Source of the DNA: Pseudomonadota bacterium | GTDB taxonomy: Bacteria; Pseudomonadota; Gammaproteobacteria; Steroidobacterales; Steroidobacteraceae | Direction: 5' to 3' | NCBI GenBank assembly: GCA_018240525.1 | Contig: JAFEFN010000005.1 | Coordinates: forward strand, 208,903 to 272,902 | DNA length: 64,000 nucleotides | Shown here: positions 7,760 to 17,255 of the stretch, piece by piece | Position numbering within the stretch: the stretch's first letter is position 1 | Layout of the letters: each line of letters starts with the position of its first letter | Translations under genes and position numbers: made by a program | The notes under the pieces: model-generated | Database searches by the model: none | Seen by the model: only the letters and a program-made list of their open reading frames with translations | What the model was told of the DNA's origin: nothing

Positions 7760-8872
7760 ATGCACAAGATCGCGGCGATCTCGATCACCCATCATCGCCT
7801 GCCGCTCGAGCCACCGTTCCGTGCCAGCTGGGACACCAAGCCACGCGTGCACTTCGACGCCACGCTCGTGCGGGTGAGCACCGACACCGGCCTGACCGGC
7901 TACGGCTCGGGCGACCTCATGCTCGGCTTCGCCGGGCACGAGGACCTCTTCGTCGGCACCGATCCGCTCGCCCTGGAACGCCACTTCCGCGTGCTCTCCA
8001 ACATCGACTTCCACTACGGCCGCTGCTGGCCGCTGGACCTGGCGCTGTGGGACCTGGCCGGGAAGATCCTCGCTGCGCCCTGCTGGAAGCTGCTCGGGGG
8101 CCTGAGCTCGCGCGTGCGCACCTACGCCTCCTCGGGCACGCTGCGGGAGCCGGCCGCGCAGGCCGACGCCGCGGAGCGCTACCTCGCCGCGGGGTTTCCC
8201 GCCCTCAAGCTGCGCTTCCACCGCGGGGACTGGCGCGACGACGTGCGCGCGCTGGAGGCCGTGCGCGCACGCGTGGGCGAGCGGCTCGAACTGCTGGTGG
8301 ACTGCAACCAGGGCTGGCGGCTGCCGTGGGACACCGACAGCGCCTGGACCCTGAAGGATGCGCTCGCCGTGGCGCGCGAGCTCGAGCGCCTCAAGGTCTA
8401 CTGGATGGAGGAGCCCCTGCACCGCGCCGACCGCGACGGCATGCGCGCACTGCGCGCCGCCACGGACGTGCGCATCGCCGCCGGCGAGATGACCCGCCAG
8501 CTGCACGAACTGCGCGACCTGGTCACCGGCGGCTGCGTCGACGTCCTGCAGCCGGATGCCGCCCTGGTCGGCGGCATCACCGGCCTGCGCCGCCTGGCCA
8601 CGCTGGCCCAGGAACATCACGTCACCTTCACGCCGCACACCTGGACCAACGGCATGGGCGTCACCGCCAATGCCCACCTGGTGGCGGGCCTGGCCGATGC
8701 GCCCTTCATGGAGTTCCCGTTCGACCCGCCCGAGTGGAGCCTGGAGCGTCGCGACTTCCTCATGGCCGAGCCGCTGCGCGCGGGCGGGGACGGGGCCATC
8801 CAGCTGAGCGAGGCGCCCGGCATGGGCTACGCGCCCGACGAGTCGCGGCTGCGGGCGACGCGGATGAGCTAG
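7760..8872 (+). CDS. Mandelate racemase/muconate lactonizing enzyme-like protein
   Basis: This is an enolase-superfamily enzyme of 370 residues: N-terminal capping domain (to about 120), then a (beta/alpha)8 barrel. Barrel residues can be read in order: Lys in FPALKLRFHRGDW, metal ligands Asp in LLVDCNQGW, Glu in YWMEEPLHR and Glu in AAGEMTR, and the His base in FTPHTWTNGMG. This is the mandelate racemase subgroup pattern, in which a metal-stabilised enolate of a carboxylic acid is formed. The family covers racemases and sugar-acid dehydratases; the substrate cannot be named. It is probably controlled by the divergent LysR regulator. Its stop codon overlaps that of the convergent sulfotransferase gene by four bases. 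Confidence 0.85.
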   Translation: MHKIAAISITHHRLPLEPPFRASWDTKPRVHFDATLVRVSTDTGLTGYGSGDLMLGFAGHEDLFVGTDPLALERHFRVLSNIDFHYGRCWPLDLALWDLAGKILAAPCWKLLGGLSSRVRTYASSGTLREPAAQADAAERYLAAGFPALKLRFHRGDWRDDVRALEAVRARVGERLELLVDCNQGWRLPWDTDSAWTLKDALAVARELERLKVYWMEEPLHRADRDGMRALRAATDVRIAAGEMTRQLHELRDLVTGGCVDVLQPDAALVGGITGLRRLATLAQEHHVTFTPHTWTNGMGVTANAHLVAGLADAPFMEFPFDPPEWSLERRDFLMAEPLRAGGDGAIQLSEAPGMGYAPDESRLRATRMS

Positions 8873-11121
8873 TCGCGGACCAGCTGCGGCAGCTCGCGCA
8901 GCGCCCCGAGGTGCCGCTCGTAGTGCTGCCAGCGCCCGGCGGAGCGCGAATTGATCTTCTGGCGCACCTGCCACTTGCTCGCCGTGATGACCACGCGCTC
9001 GGTCTTTTCGAACTCCAGCACCCGTTCGTCCCAGGGCAGCCCCAGGAACTCCAGCATGCGCCGCGACCAGCCCTCCTGGTCGGCGATGAGCTCTTCGTAC
9101 GGAACGACCATCCAGTTGCGCGCCGGCAGCACCGCGCGCCAGTGCCGCGTGATGCGCACGTATTCCCCGTAGTAGTGCGCCATGTCCTCGAAGTCGTTCG
9201 CCCAGGGCCCGATGTTGAAGAAGTTCTGGAAGTAGATCGACAGCGCGGTATCGAACGGGTGCCGCTGCATGTGGATGAAGCGCGCATTCGGGAACACCGC
9301 GTGGATCAGTCCCGCGTACATGAAGTTGGCGGGCATCTTGTCGATGATGCGGGCCGCCCCGCCGGCGGCCGAGTTCATGCGCTCGAGGTAGGTGCGCGCC
9401 ATCGCCGGCACCAGCTGCAGCGGCTGGCCACCCTGCTTCTCCGCGTCGCGCCAGTTCTCGTAGGCCGCGTTCCAGAAGCCGACCTCGCCGCACCCGTAGA
9501 CCTGCGGATGCGAGGCGAGGATCTGCTCGGCCAGCGAGGTGCCCGAGCGCGGCATGCCGACGATGAAGACCGGCGCCTGCGACGGGGAGGCATCCGCGGC
9601 CGCCTTTTCCCACAGCTGCGCGTCAAAGCCCGCCATCAGCCGGTCGACGCGCGCCGTCAGCCCGGCGCGGTCGTAGCGCACCCCGAAGCGCTTGGTGAGC
9701 TCGTTCGCCTTGTGGTACTGGCCGAAGGCATCCTCGTACTGGCCGACATCGTCGAAGTACTTGCCCAGTGCATAGCGCAGGTTGATCTCCTGCGCGAGCG
9801 GCTGGGGCGTGGCCAGCAGCGAGACCGCGCCATGCAGCCAGCTGGCATCGGCAAGCTGCATGCGCCGGTGGGTGGCGATGCTCGCGAACGCATGGGCGTA
9901 CCTGGGATTGAGCTCGATCGCCCGCCGGAACAGCTTTTCGGCCTCATCGAACTGCCCGCTGTCGGCGTGCAGTTCACCCATGAAGACGATCGCTTCCACG
10001 TAGTTGGGGTCGATCTTGAGCGCCGCCTCGCAGCTTTGCCGGGCCTCGGCCGGCTGGCGCCGCTGGCGCAGCGCGAAGGCGAGGCTCAGGTGGGCCGGGG
10101 CGTAGTCCGGCCGCAGCAGGATCGCCTGGCGGAAGCAGCTGGCCGCCTCGCGCACGCGCCGCACCTCGAAGAGCACGTTACCCAGGTTGCAGTGGTTTTC
10201 CGCGCTGCGCGGGTCGAGCTCGACCGCGCGGCGGTACAGCGGCAGCGCCGCACGACGGTCACCGAGCTCGCGCAGCGCGTTGCCGAGATTGTTGAGTGCC
10301 TCGATGAAATCGGGCTTGAGCCGCAGGGCCTCGCGGTAGCTGTCGGCCGCTTCCGTGCGCTTGCTCTGGGCCGCCAGCGCGAGCCCCAGGTTGTTGTGGG
10401 CAACCGCCAGTTGCGGGTCCAGGGTGACGGCGCGGCGCGCGAGGGATTCGGCCTCCTCGAGGCGGCCCAGCAGCATCAGGGCTTGACCGACGTTGGTGGA
10501 GATCTGCGCATCCATGGGCCGCAGCCGCCGCGCCCGCTCGTAGCACTCGAGCGCTCTTTGGTGGTCCCCCAGTTCGAGGTAGGCGTTGCCGAGGTTGTTG
10601 AGCGCCTCGACGTCCTGGGCATTCGTGCTCAGGACCTTCTGGTACAGCGGCACCGACTCGCGTACGCGGCCCAGGGCGCGCAGCGCATCGGCCGCATCGA
10701 CCAGCGCCGCCGGATGGTCGGGCTCGAGCGCCAGTGCGGCCTGCAGGCTCGGCAGGGCTTCATCCCACATCGCCCGATCGTGCAGCGCCGCACCGAGGTT
10801 GCGCAGCGCCTCGGCGTCCGCCGGCATCAGCTCGGCCGCCCGGCGCAGCGCCTGCAGGGCATCCTTGCGCTGGTGGGCCTGCGCCACGCCGAGGATCTTC
10901 CACAGCAAGCCGGCATTGGGGTGGCGCTTGAGGGCCTCCCACGCCTGCGATTCGGCCTCCGCCGGGCGGTCCTGGTTCAGAAGCGTCGCCAGCGCGCCGA
11001 TCAGCTGCGGTCTCACCGTCTGCACCGACGCTGCGGTGCTGGCGAGTCCGCCGTGGCAGTGCTTGAACTTGCGTCCACTGCCGCAGGCACACATCTCGTT
11101 GCGACTGGGTTTGACCGCCAC
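8869..11121 (-). CDS. SEC-C / TPR / sulfotransferase fusion protein
   Basis: This large protein of 750 residues has three parts. Residues 8-24 are a SEC-C zinc motif (EMCACGSGRKFKHCHG; Cys11, Cys13, Cys22, His23). Residues about 45-430 are tandem tetratricopeptide repeats (for example AEALRNLGAALHDRAMWDEA). The C-terminal part from about 515 is a sulfotransferase domain with the 5'-phosphosulfate loop FIVGMPRSGTSLAEQIL and later FIHMQRHPFDTALSIYFQNF. Sulfotransferases move sulfate from PAPS to hydroxyl or amine groups; here the acceptor is unknown and the TPRs probably select it. It starts with GTG at 11121, one base after the stop codon of the paralogue at 11123-13147, with GGAG upstream, so the two are co-translated. 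Confidence 0.88.
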   Translation of the reverse strand: MAVKPSRNEMCACGSGRKFKHCHGGLASTAASVQTVRPQLIGALATLLNQDRPAEAESQAWEALKRHPNAGLLWKILGVAQAHQRKDALQALRRAAELMPADAEALRNLGAALHDRAMWDEALPSLQAALALEPDHPAALVDAADALRALGRVRESVPLYQKVLSTNAQDVEALNNLGNAYLELGDHQRALECYERARRLRPMDAQISTNVGQALMLLGRLEEAESLARRAVTLDPQLAVAHNNLGLALAAQSKRTEAADSYREALRLKPDFIEALNNLGNALRELGDRRAALPLYRRAVELDPRSAENHCNLGNVLFEVRRVREAASCFRQAILLRPDYAPAHLSLAFALRQRRQPAEARQSCEAALKIDPNYVEAIVFMGELHADSGQFDEAEKLFRRAIELNPRYAHAFASIATHRRMQLADASWLHGAVSLLATPQPLAQEINLRYALGKYFDDVGQYEDAFGQYHKANELTKRFGVRYDRAGLTARVDRLMAGFDAQLWEKAAADASPSQAPVFIVGMPRSGTSLAEQILASHPQVYGCGEVGFWNAAYENWRDAEKQGGQPLQLVPAMARTYLERMNSAAGGAARIIDKMPANFMYAGLIHAVFPNARFIHMQRHPFDTALSIYFQNFFNIGPWANDFEDMAHYYGEYVRITRHWRAVLPARNWMVVPYEELIADQEGWSRRMLEFLGLPWDERVLEFEKTERVVITASKWQVRQKINSRSAGRWQHYERHLGALRELPQLVRD

Positions 11122-11122
11122 C

Positions 11123-13147
11123 TCAGCTCCTGTAGTTGTCCACGGCGTCGCCGAGCGCGGCGCGCAGCGGCGCCAGCCACGGCTCGAAGTGGCGCCACTG
11201 GTCGATGCCCTCGCGGTTCAGAGGCCGGCGCACCTGCTCGGAGCTGGCCGTGCGCACGCTGCGCCGGGTCTTGTGGAACTCGATGCACTGCGGCTCGAAA
11301 TCGAGCCCGCAGAACTCCAGGATGCGGCGCACGTGGGACTCGAGGTCCTCCACCAGGTCCTCGTGCTGCACCCGCAGCACCCATCCGGGCAGCACGCGGT
11401 CCCAGTGCCGCATGAGCTCGAGGTAGGTGCGGTAGTAGCGCGCGATGTCCTCGATGCTGTAGGTGAACTCCTGGCCGTTGGCGAAGAGCTGCTTGAGGTT
11501 GCCGAAGCAGCAGGCCATGGGCTCGCGCCGCGCATCGATCACCTTGGCGTGCGGCAGCATCAGGCGCACCAGGCCCAGGTGCCGGAAGTTGTTGGGCATC
11601 TTGTCGATGAAGAACGGCTTGCCGCTGCGGTAGACCTGCGCGCCGGCCAGGTAGCGCTCGCCAAGTCCGCGCACCTCCTCGGCCGACAACTCGGTGAGGA
11701 TGCGCGGGTAGCGCGGGTTCCTGGGGTCCGGATCGCGGCCGCGCAGGGTGGCGACGATCTGCTGCACGGTCGGCAGCTCCTGCGTGCCCTCCACCTTCGA
11801 ATGCGAGGCCAGGATCTGCTCGATGAGCGTCGAGCCCGAGCGCGGCAGGCCCACGATGAGGATCGGGTCGGGACTCGCCACCCCCCAGCCGGTGCGCGCG
11901 GCGAAGAACGCGGGCGTGCACACCTCGATCTGCTGCCGGGTATTGTTCTCGATGACCTCCGGCGCGTAGTTGCTCTCGGCGCGCTTGAGGGCATTGCCCT
12001 GCGCGTAGTAGCTAAACGAGTGCGCGTAGTCGCCCTCGTCCTCCAGCGCCTTGGCCAGGGCAAACAGGGCGTGCACGCGGTCGACCGAGGCGACCGCGGG
12101 GTCCGCGGTCAGCTCGCGCAGCCGGGCCTGCTCCTCGGGCGTGAAGCGGTAGGTCTTGAGGTTGGCCAGCGACCAGTACGCATCGCCGAAGTCGCGCCGG
12201 CTCTGCGCCGCGCGCCGGTAGGACTGGATGGCCTCCTCCTGCTGCCCGAGCGTCTTCTGCGCGTGCGCGATCGAGAGGTGCACGTCCGCATCGGCCGGCA
12301 CCCCGGCAAGAAGCTCCCGGTACAGCGTGATGGCGCGCGCGTGCTCGCCCAGCCCCACGCAGGCGGTGGCATACAGGCCCTGCAGGCGCACGCGGCTCGC
12401 GGGGTCCTCGCGTATCAGCCGGTCGAGCTGCTCGCGCGCCTCCGCGTAGCGGTGCATCTCGATGAGCGTCTCCGCGTATTCGGCCCGCGCCAGGCGGTAG
12501 TCCGGGGCGAGCTCGAGCACCGCCGCCAGCAGCAGCTCGGCATCGTCGTACACCTTGCGGGCGATGCCGATGCGTGCCAGCAGGCGCATGGCCTCGATGT
12601 GGTCGCCGTGCTGGACCAGAAACGAGCGGATCAGCGGCTCGGCGCCGTTCAGGTCCCCGTCCATGAACAGCGCGGTGGCGATGACGACCTCCCGCGGCAG
12701 CTCGCGCAGGATCGCCACGTGGCTGGCCGCGGTGCGGGCGTTGGCCTCGTCGCCGGTCATGCGGTAGAGGCCCTCCAGCATCGCCCAGCTGGCGGGCAGC
12801 GCGTTGTTGCGGTTCACCGCCGCCAGGAAGGCCTCGATGGCCGGCTGGGCCTGGCGCATCGCCACGTAGCACTGGCCGCGCTCCTCGTAGAGGCGGCTGA
12901 AGCTCGGGTGACGCTTTTCCAGGTCCGCCAGCACCCCCAGGGCGGCATCGATGCGCCCGAGACGGCGCAGGGCAAAGGCGCAGAACAGCGGCGCATCGCG
13001 GCTGCCCGGATCGCGCTCGGCCAGCGCCTGCGCAGCCGCCAGCGCCTCCTGGAACTTCGACTGTCCCAGCAGGCCGCGGATGCGGGCGATCTCGGCCGCG
13101 CTGTCCGGCGGATTCGCAGGCGATTCCGATATGTCCATGCGCTCCAT
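11123..13147 (-). CDS. TPR / sulfotransferase fusion protein
   Basis: This 674-residue protein is a paralogue of its downstream neighbour but without the SEC-C motif. Residues about 15-400 are tetratricopeptide repeats (DVHLSIAHAQKTLGQQEEAI, FGDAYWSLANLKTYRF). A sulfotransferase domain from about 425 shows the PAPS loop LIVGLPRSGSTLIEQIL and KVIDARREPMACCFGNLKQLF. The ATG at 13147 lies directly after the T-run of a terminator hairpin; a second ATG at 13138 has GGAG three bases before it and may be the true start. Transcription must come from read-through of the TonB receptor transcript or from a promoter inside the hairpin region. Confidence 0.85.
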   Translation of the reverse strand: MERMDISESPANPPDSAAEIARIRGLLGQSKFQEALAAAQALAERDPGSRDAPLFCAFALRRLGRIDAALGVLADLEKRHPSFSRLYEERGQCYVAMRQAQPAIEAFLAAVNRNNALPASWAMLEGLYRMTGDEANARTAASHVAILRELPREVVIATALFMDGDLNGAEPLIRSFLVQHGDHIEAMRLLARIGIARKVYDDAELLLAAVLELAPDYRLARAEYAETLIEMHRYAEAREQLDRLIREDPASRVRLQGLYATACVGLGEHARAITLYRELLAGVPADADVHLSIAHAQKTLGQQEEAIQSYRRAAQSRRDFGDAYWSLANLKTYRFTPEEQARLRELTADPAVASVDRVHALFALAKALEDEGDYAHSFSYYAQGNALKRAESNYAPEVIENNTRQQIEVCTPAFFAARTGWGVASPDPILIVGLPRSGSTLIEQILASHSKVEGTQELPTVQQIVATLRGRDPDPRNPRYPRILTELSAEEVRGLGERYLAGAQVYRSGKPFFIDKMPNNFRHLGLVRLMLPHAKVIDARREPMACCFGNLKQLFANGQEFTYSIEDIARYYRTYLELMRHWDRVLPGWVLRVQHEDLVEDLESHVRRILEFCGLDFEPQCIEFHKTRRSVRTASSEQVRRPLNREGIDQWRHFEPWLAPLRAALGDAVDNYRS

Positions 13148-13149
13148 AG

Positions 13150-13178
13150 AAAAAGGGCGGACCGAACGGTCCGCCCTT
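13150..13178 (-). terminator. Intrinsic terminator after TonB receptor gene
   Basis: On the minus strand, a perfect 11-bp stem (aagggcggacc / ggtccgccctt, 13153-13163 with 13168-13178, tetraloop between) ends in TTTTTCT. This is a textbook rho-independent terminator for the TonB receptor gene ending at 13224. The T-run reaches to within three bases of the ATG of the next gene on the same strand, so read-through would set expression of the two sulfotransferases. Confidence 0.9.
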
Positions 13179-13188
13179 GGATTCTACT

Positions 13189-13209
13189 GCAACCGGCGGG
13201 GCCGGTTGC
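13189..13209 (-). terminator. Second hairpin before the terminator
   Basis: A perfect 9-bp stem gcaaccggc / gccggttgc with a 3-base loop lies between the TonB receptor stop codon and the T-tailed hairpin. It has no T-run of its own. It may stabilise the 3' end of the receptor mRNA or take part in alternative folding with the following terminator. Confidence 0.6.
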
Positions 13210-13223
13210 CGCAGTGGTAGTGG

Positions 13224-15923
13224 CTAGAACTTGTAGCCGATACCGAAGGTGATGACCCGTGGCCGGACCGGAATCTCAGACTTGATGAACTGTCCGGAGC
13301 TGATATTGGTCACCGCATCCGAATTGCTCAGGTTCTCGCCGGTGATCGTCGCCGTCCACTTGTCCTTCGCCACACCGATGCCCGCATCGTAGGTGGTGTA
13401 GCCCGGGATTTCGTAGCGCAGCAGCGTCGTGGTCGGCGGGTTCTGCGCCGGATCGTCGCCGCTCGGGAAGCTCTGCGGCTGGTTGCTCTGCGAACCGATG
13501 TGGTTGGCACCGGCCCAGGCGAAGGCGTTGTACTCGCCCTGCATGGTCCAGTCATACCGTGCGCGTACGTTGAACATGATCGCCGGTGAGAACGGCGCCC
13601 GCGTACCCAGTACCCCGTACGGGTTGGTATACGGCTTTCCCTTGACCTGCGTGATGCACTCGCCCAGCGGCGTCGGGTTCGCCGGTGCGGGATTGTTGCT
13701 GGGGAGGCAGGGCGCGTTGGTCTGCTCGGAGGAGTTCCAGGCGCTGGATCCCTGGATGGTGAAACCCTCGAACAGGCGCGCCACCAACTGCAGCTCGATG
13801 CCCTTCACGCGGTAGGTGGGACCGTTGATATCGAAGGTGGTATTGCCCAGGTGCACGGGATCGAACAGCGGCAGCTGCACGTTCTTCCAGTCCATCTGGT
13901 AGGCGGACAGATTGACCTGCAGGCGGTGCTGCGCCCACTCGCTCTTCAAGCCGATTTCGTTGTTGATGAGTTCGTCCGACTCATACCCGGCGGGCTTCAG
14001 GAACTGATTGTTTCCCGAGGTGTAAGGCGCGACACCCTTCAGGAAGATCTGGCTGCCATCCACGCTGGTGTGAGTGCGGTTGAAGCCACCCGGACGGAAT
14101 CCTTCCGAGTGGGTGTAGTAGGTCATGACATCCGGCGTGATGTGCCAGGTGACGTTGTAGCGCGGCTTCCAGCCCTGCTCGCTCTTGTTGAGGTTCATGC
14201 CGAAACCGCAATGCGTGCAGGTGCCGTTCGGAACGTTGAGCACCGTGGAGGTGGCGCTGTAGTACTCCGAACCGTGCTCGAACTCGTCGTACTTGTAGTG
14301 ACGCGCACCGGCGGTGACGGTCAGGACCTTCGGAATGATGTCGAAGTCGGCGGATGCAAAGAATGCGGTCTGCTTGTAGCCGCGGATAACGTCCTCGCCA
14401 AAGGCGGTGTTGGTGTCGGTGCGATATCCCGGGTGCCAGGCAAAGTAGCCGGGGAAAACGGCGCCGACGGTGGTCACGCAGTCCGGGCCGCCAGCCTGGG
14501 AGATCGCCAGGTTCTGCTCATTACACTGCGGCATGCCCATGTAGTTGAAGTTCATGTCGTCGTAGATGTTGAACTTCTCGTAGAACACGCCCGCCAGGCC
14601 GCGCAGGCGATACTCCTCGTTGGTGCTGATGCGGAACTCGTGGCTGACGTGCGTGTTGCGCACCTGGTCGCGCCAGGCACCCACCGGCGAATAGCAGGTG
14701 GTGGGCTTGGCGGAGCGGAAGTAGAAGTAGCTGGCGCCTTTGCCGGAACAGGCGTAGTAGGCACCGTGGTTACTGCGCATGTAGTTCGAATAGTCCTGCT
14801 GACCATCGATGCTGCGGGTCATGTAGCTGCCGGTGTAGACCGCCTTCAGGTCCCAGGGCAGCTTGCCGTTGATGGTCCAGGCCGTGCTCGAGTACTTGTC
14901 CTTGTTGAAGGCCGGGGTGAATGCGGTCAGCTGGTCCCGCTGCAGCGCATTGCCGTTCGAGTCATACGGGTATTCGTAGAAATAACCGTTCGACTCGGAG
15001 TTCTGGTAGTTCTGCTGCAGCAGGATGTCCCAGTTCTCATTGAACTTGTACAGCAGCGAGAGCCGTGCGCCGCCGTAGTTCATGCTGTTCATGTTGCTGC
15101 CGGTGATGCCCGCATTGGTGGCAATCGGGCTGCCGGGGCGCGCCGGCGGCAGGCCAGTGCCGGCCCCCGGCGGGAATCCCGGATCCGAACCGTCACCGAG
15201 CGGCGGGATCGAGATCGTCCCGGGCACGTTGTCGATCCAGCCGCCCATGTGGTCGGTGAAGATCACCGCGCGCAGGGCCAGGTTGTCGCCGAACGGCAGG
15301 TTGAGGACAAAGTGACCGGCGGCATTCGGGTCACCGCCCGCGGTGATGCCGTAGCTCGCCTGCACCTCGCCCTCGGTCACGCCGAGCTTGGGCTTGTTGG
15401 TGATGTAGCGGATCGCGCCGGCCTGGGCGCCGCCACCGAACAGCGTGCCCTGCGGACCTTCGAGGATCTCGACGCGCTCCATGTCGACCAGGTACACGTC
15501 GTTGTTACGCGCCGGGAACTGCATCGACTGGTCGTCGAGGTAGAGCGCGACGTTGGGGAAAGGCGCCGTGGTCGACTGCGACTGGTTGCCCGAGCCCGAG
15601 CCACCGAGGCCGCGAATGAAGATGTTGCCGGTGCTGCCCGGGCCGTTGCCGCTGTAGGTCACGTTCGGCGTGTACTTGAGCAGGTCGTTGAAGCCGGTGA
15701 CGTTCAGTGACTTCAGCGTCTCGCCGCTCATCGCCTGAATCGTGATCGGCACGTCCTGCAGATTCTCAGCACGGCGGTTGGCCGTGACGATGACCTCCTG
15801 CAGACCCCCGGCATCGCCAGCGGTCTCGCTGGCCTGGTCCGCCGGTGCGGCAAACACGATCATCGAAGCCGGAGCACCTAAAATTGCTCCAACAGCAGCA
15901 GAGATCTTCGGATTTAGCTTCAT
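13224..15923 (-). CDS. TonB-dependent outer-membrane receptor
   Basis: This is an active-transport receptor of 899 residues. A signal peptide (MKLNPKISAAVGAILGAPAS) is followed by the TonB-box/plug region (LQEVIVTANRRAENLQDVPI) and the plug core with LEGPQGTLFGGGAQAGAIRY. A 22-strand-type barrel follows, ending VRPRVITFGIGYKF with a terminal Phe for BAM recognition. The ATG at 15923 has AGGGGA upstream; the frame extends further but the added residues are not a leader. It resembles the receptor at 51067 in length, signal peptide and plug. Such receptors of oligotrophic gammaproteobacteria import plant- or carbohydrate-derived compounds; no siderophore genes are nearby. The substrate is unknown, and the following genes are sulfotransferases. 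Confidence 0.93.
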   Translation of the reverse strand: MKLNPKISAAVGAILGAPASMIVFAAPADQASETAGDAGGLQEVIVTANRRAENLQDVPITIQAMSGETLKSLNVTGFNDLLKYTPNVTYSGNGPGSTGNIFIRGLGGSGSGNQSQSTTAPFPNVALYLDDQSMQFPARNNDVYLVDMERVEILEGPQGTLFGGGAQAGAIRYITNKPKLGVTEGEVQASYGITAGGDPNAAGHFVLNLPFGDNLALRAVIFTDHMGGWIDNVPGTISIPPLGDGSDPGFPPGAGTGLPPARPGSPIATNAGITGSNMNSMNYGGARLSLLYKFNENWDILLQQNYQNSESNGYFYEYPYDSNGNALQRDQLTAFTPAFNKDKYSSTAWTINGKLPWDLKAVYTGSYMTRSIDGQQDYSNYMRSNHGAYYACSGKGASYFYFRSAKPTTCYSPVGAWRDQVRNTHVSHEFRISTNEEYRLRGLAGVFYEKFNIYDDMNFNYMGMPQCNEQNLAISQAGGPDCVTTVGAVFPGYFAWHPGYRTDTNTAFGEDVIRGYKQTAFFASADFDIIPKVLTVTAGARHYKYDEFEHGSEYYSATSTVLNVPNGTCTHCGFGMNLNKSEQGWKPRYNVTWHITPDVMTYYTHSEGFRPGGFNRTHTSVDGSQIFLKGVAPYTSGNNQFLKPAGYESDELINNEIGLKSEWAQHRLQVNLSAYQMDWKNVQLPLFDPVHLGNTTFDINGPTYRVKGIELQLVARLFEGFTIQGSSAWNSSEQTNAPCLPSNNPAPANPTPLGECITQVKGKPYTNPYGVLGTRAPFSPAIMFNVRARYDWTMQGEYNAFAWAGANHIGSQSNQPQSFPSGDDPAQNPPTTTLLRYEIPGYTTYDAGIGVAKDKWTATITGENLSNSDAVTNISSGQFIKSEIPVRPRVITFGIGYKF

Positions 15924-16433
15924 CGGGCTGTTCCCCTGAGAATTGGTTGTAGATCCGCCACGCGAACACACCCGGCGACCAGGCGGCTCCCCCATTAAAC
16001 TTTGTATACCACGTCCATGACGGACGCATGAACAAATGCGTCTTCCGGACATGATGCAGCCGCACTCAAGCCCGCGTCTCCCCCGGCGTCACCAAGCCGT
16101 CATGCACGCTTCAAAGGCAGCATTTCACACCATTACGGGCATCAACAGACTAGAAATTGAATAGCCCCATCTGAAAAACCGATGCCGCCGGCCTCAAGGT
16201 CGGTGGCCGGGAGCCCCTGCAGCGGGCCGCGCGGTCCGCCGACGCGTTGAGCCTACGGAGGCGCGATCGTCGGGGGCGCGGCCCCGGTGAACCGCATTTG
16301 TTGCGTTCTGGCATCAGATTTGCCCGACACGGGCGCGGGAGTGGGGGCGCCACCGGCAGCCGAACGCAAGCGCAGGCTTCAGGGCCCTTGATCCTGCACC
16401 GATTCTCGGAGACTGTGTGCCCTGAGGGGGATC
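15924..16433. other. Divergent intergenic region with candidate receptor promoter
   Basis: No supported gene lies in these 510 bases; short open frames have no ribosome-binding site. For the leftward receptor gene I see a sigma-70-like pair on the minus strand: TTCATG (16032-16027) and TATACA (16008-16003) with an 18-base spacer, leaving a leader of about 75 bases. The right half, before glpF, is GC-rich and shows no clear promoter, although bases 16138-16175 are AT-richer than their surroundings. Confidence 0.4.
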
Positions 16434-17255
16434 ATGGCCGCAGCACAGAACCGGCTCACCGGGGAACTCATCTCCGAGTGCCTGGCGACTTTCATCATCC
16501 TGGGGCTGGGCGACTCCGCTGCCGCGATGTACGTCCTGTACGACCCCAGTCCCTACCAGCAGGCCTACTGGGGCGTCTGTATCGCCTGGGGCCTGGCCGT
16601 GACGCTTGCGATCTACGTCACCGGCGCGGTCTCCGGGACGCATGCGAACCCTGCGATTACGCTCGCTCTGACGCTTTACCGCAGATTCTCGCGCCGCAAA
16701 GTGCTGCCCTACATCGGTGCGCAGGTGGCGGGCGCCTTCCTCGGGGCAGCCCTGGTCTACTTCCTCTTCGGACCGGTCATCGACCACTACAACCTCGTGC
16801 ACCACCTCAGCCGCGCCGGCGATGGCGGGGCCGCCGGCGTGTTCTTCACCCATCCGGGCCTCGCCATCACCCCGGCGCACGCCTTCGCCGACGAGATCGT
16901 GCTCACCGGCATCCTGGTGCTGGGCGTGTTCGCCATTACCGAGCAGTTCAACACCCTCGCCCCTTCGGCCAATACCGGCGCCCTCATCATCGGCCTGCTG
17001 GTGGCCACGATCGGCGCCTGCGCCGGTTACCTCGAGGCCTGGCCGATCAACCCCGCGCGCGACCTGGGTCCGCGGGTGTTCTGCTTCCTCGCCGGCTGGG
17101 GGCACCAGGCCTTCCCCGCACCGCAGAACTACTGGTGGGTGCCCATCGCCGGTCCGCTGCTGGGGGGTGTCGTCGGCGGGGGCCTGTACCAGCTGGCGAT
17201 CCGCCCCTACCTTCCCGCCCGCGTCCGACCCAGCGCCGAGGACTCGCACCCGTGA
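16434..17255 (+). CDS. glpF: Aquaglyceroporin, glycerol uptake facilitator
   Basis: This is a major intrinsic protein channel of 273 residues with six membrane helices and two half-helices. The NPA boxes are [12 protein letters not shown] and [12 protein letters not shown]; the Asp after the second NPA (NPARD) marks the glycerol-conducting GlpF branch rather than water-specific aquaporins. It lets glycerol diffuse across the inner membrane, to be trapped by phosphorylation. Its stop codon overlaps the start of glycerol kinase (GTGA), so the two proteins are made together. A gagggggatc ribosome-binding region precedes the ATG. A 38-residue insert between helices ([20 protein letters not shown]) is usual for the family. 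Confidence 0.93.
   Translation: MAAAQNRLTGELISECLATFIILGLGDSAAAMYVLYDPSPYQQAYWGVCIAWGLAVTLAIYVTGAVSGTHANPAITLALTLYRRFSRRKVLPYIGAQVAGAFLGAALVYFLFGPVIDHYNLVHHLSRAGDGGAAGVFFTHPGLAITPAHAFADEIVLTGILVLGVFAITEQFNTLAPSANTGALIIGLLVATIGACAGYLEAWPINPARDLGPRVFCFLAGWGHQAFPAPQNYWWVPIAGPLLGGVVGGGLYQLAIRPYLPARVRPSAEDSHP

Noticed and set aside
7720..11415. A 1231-codon plus-strand open frame running through the enolase-like gene and across the sulfotransferase gene
   Set aside because: It is a wrong-frame reading of one gene joined to the antisense of another; both real genes have clear catalytic motifs in their own frames.
13851..15710. Long plus-strand open frame opposite the TonB receptor gene
   Set aside because: It is a GC-rich antisense shadow with repetitive Val/Ala/Gly-rich composition, no ribosome-binding site and no domain; the minus-strand receptor is certain.
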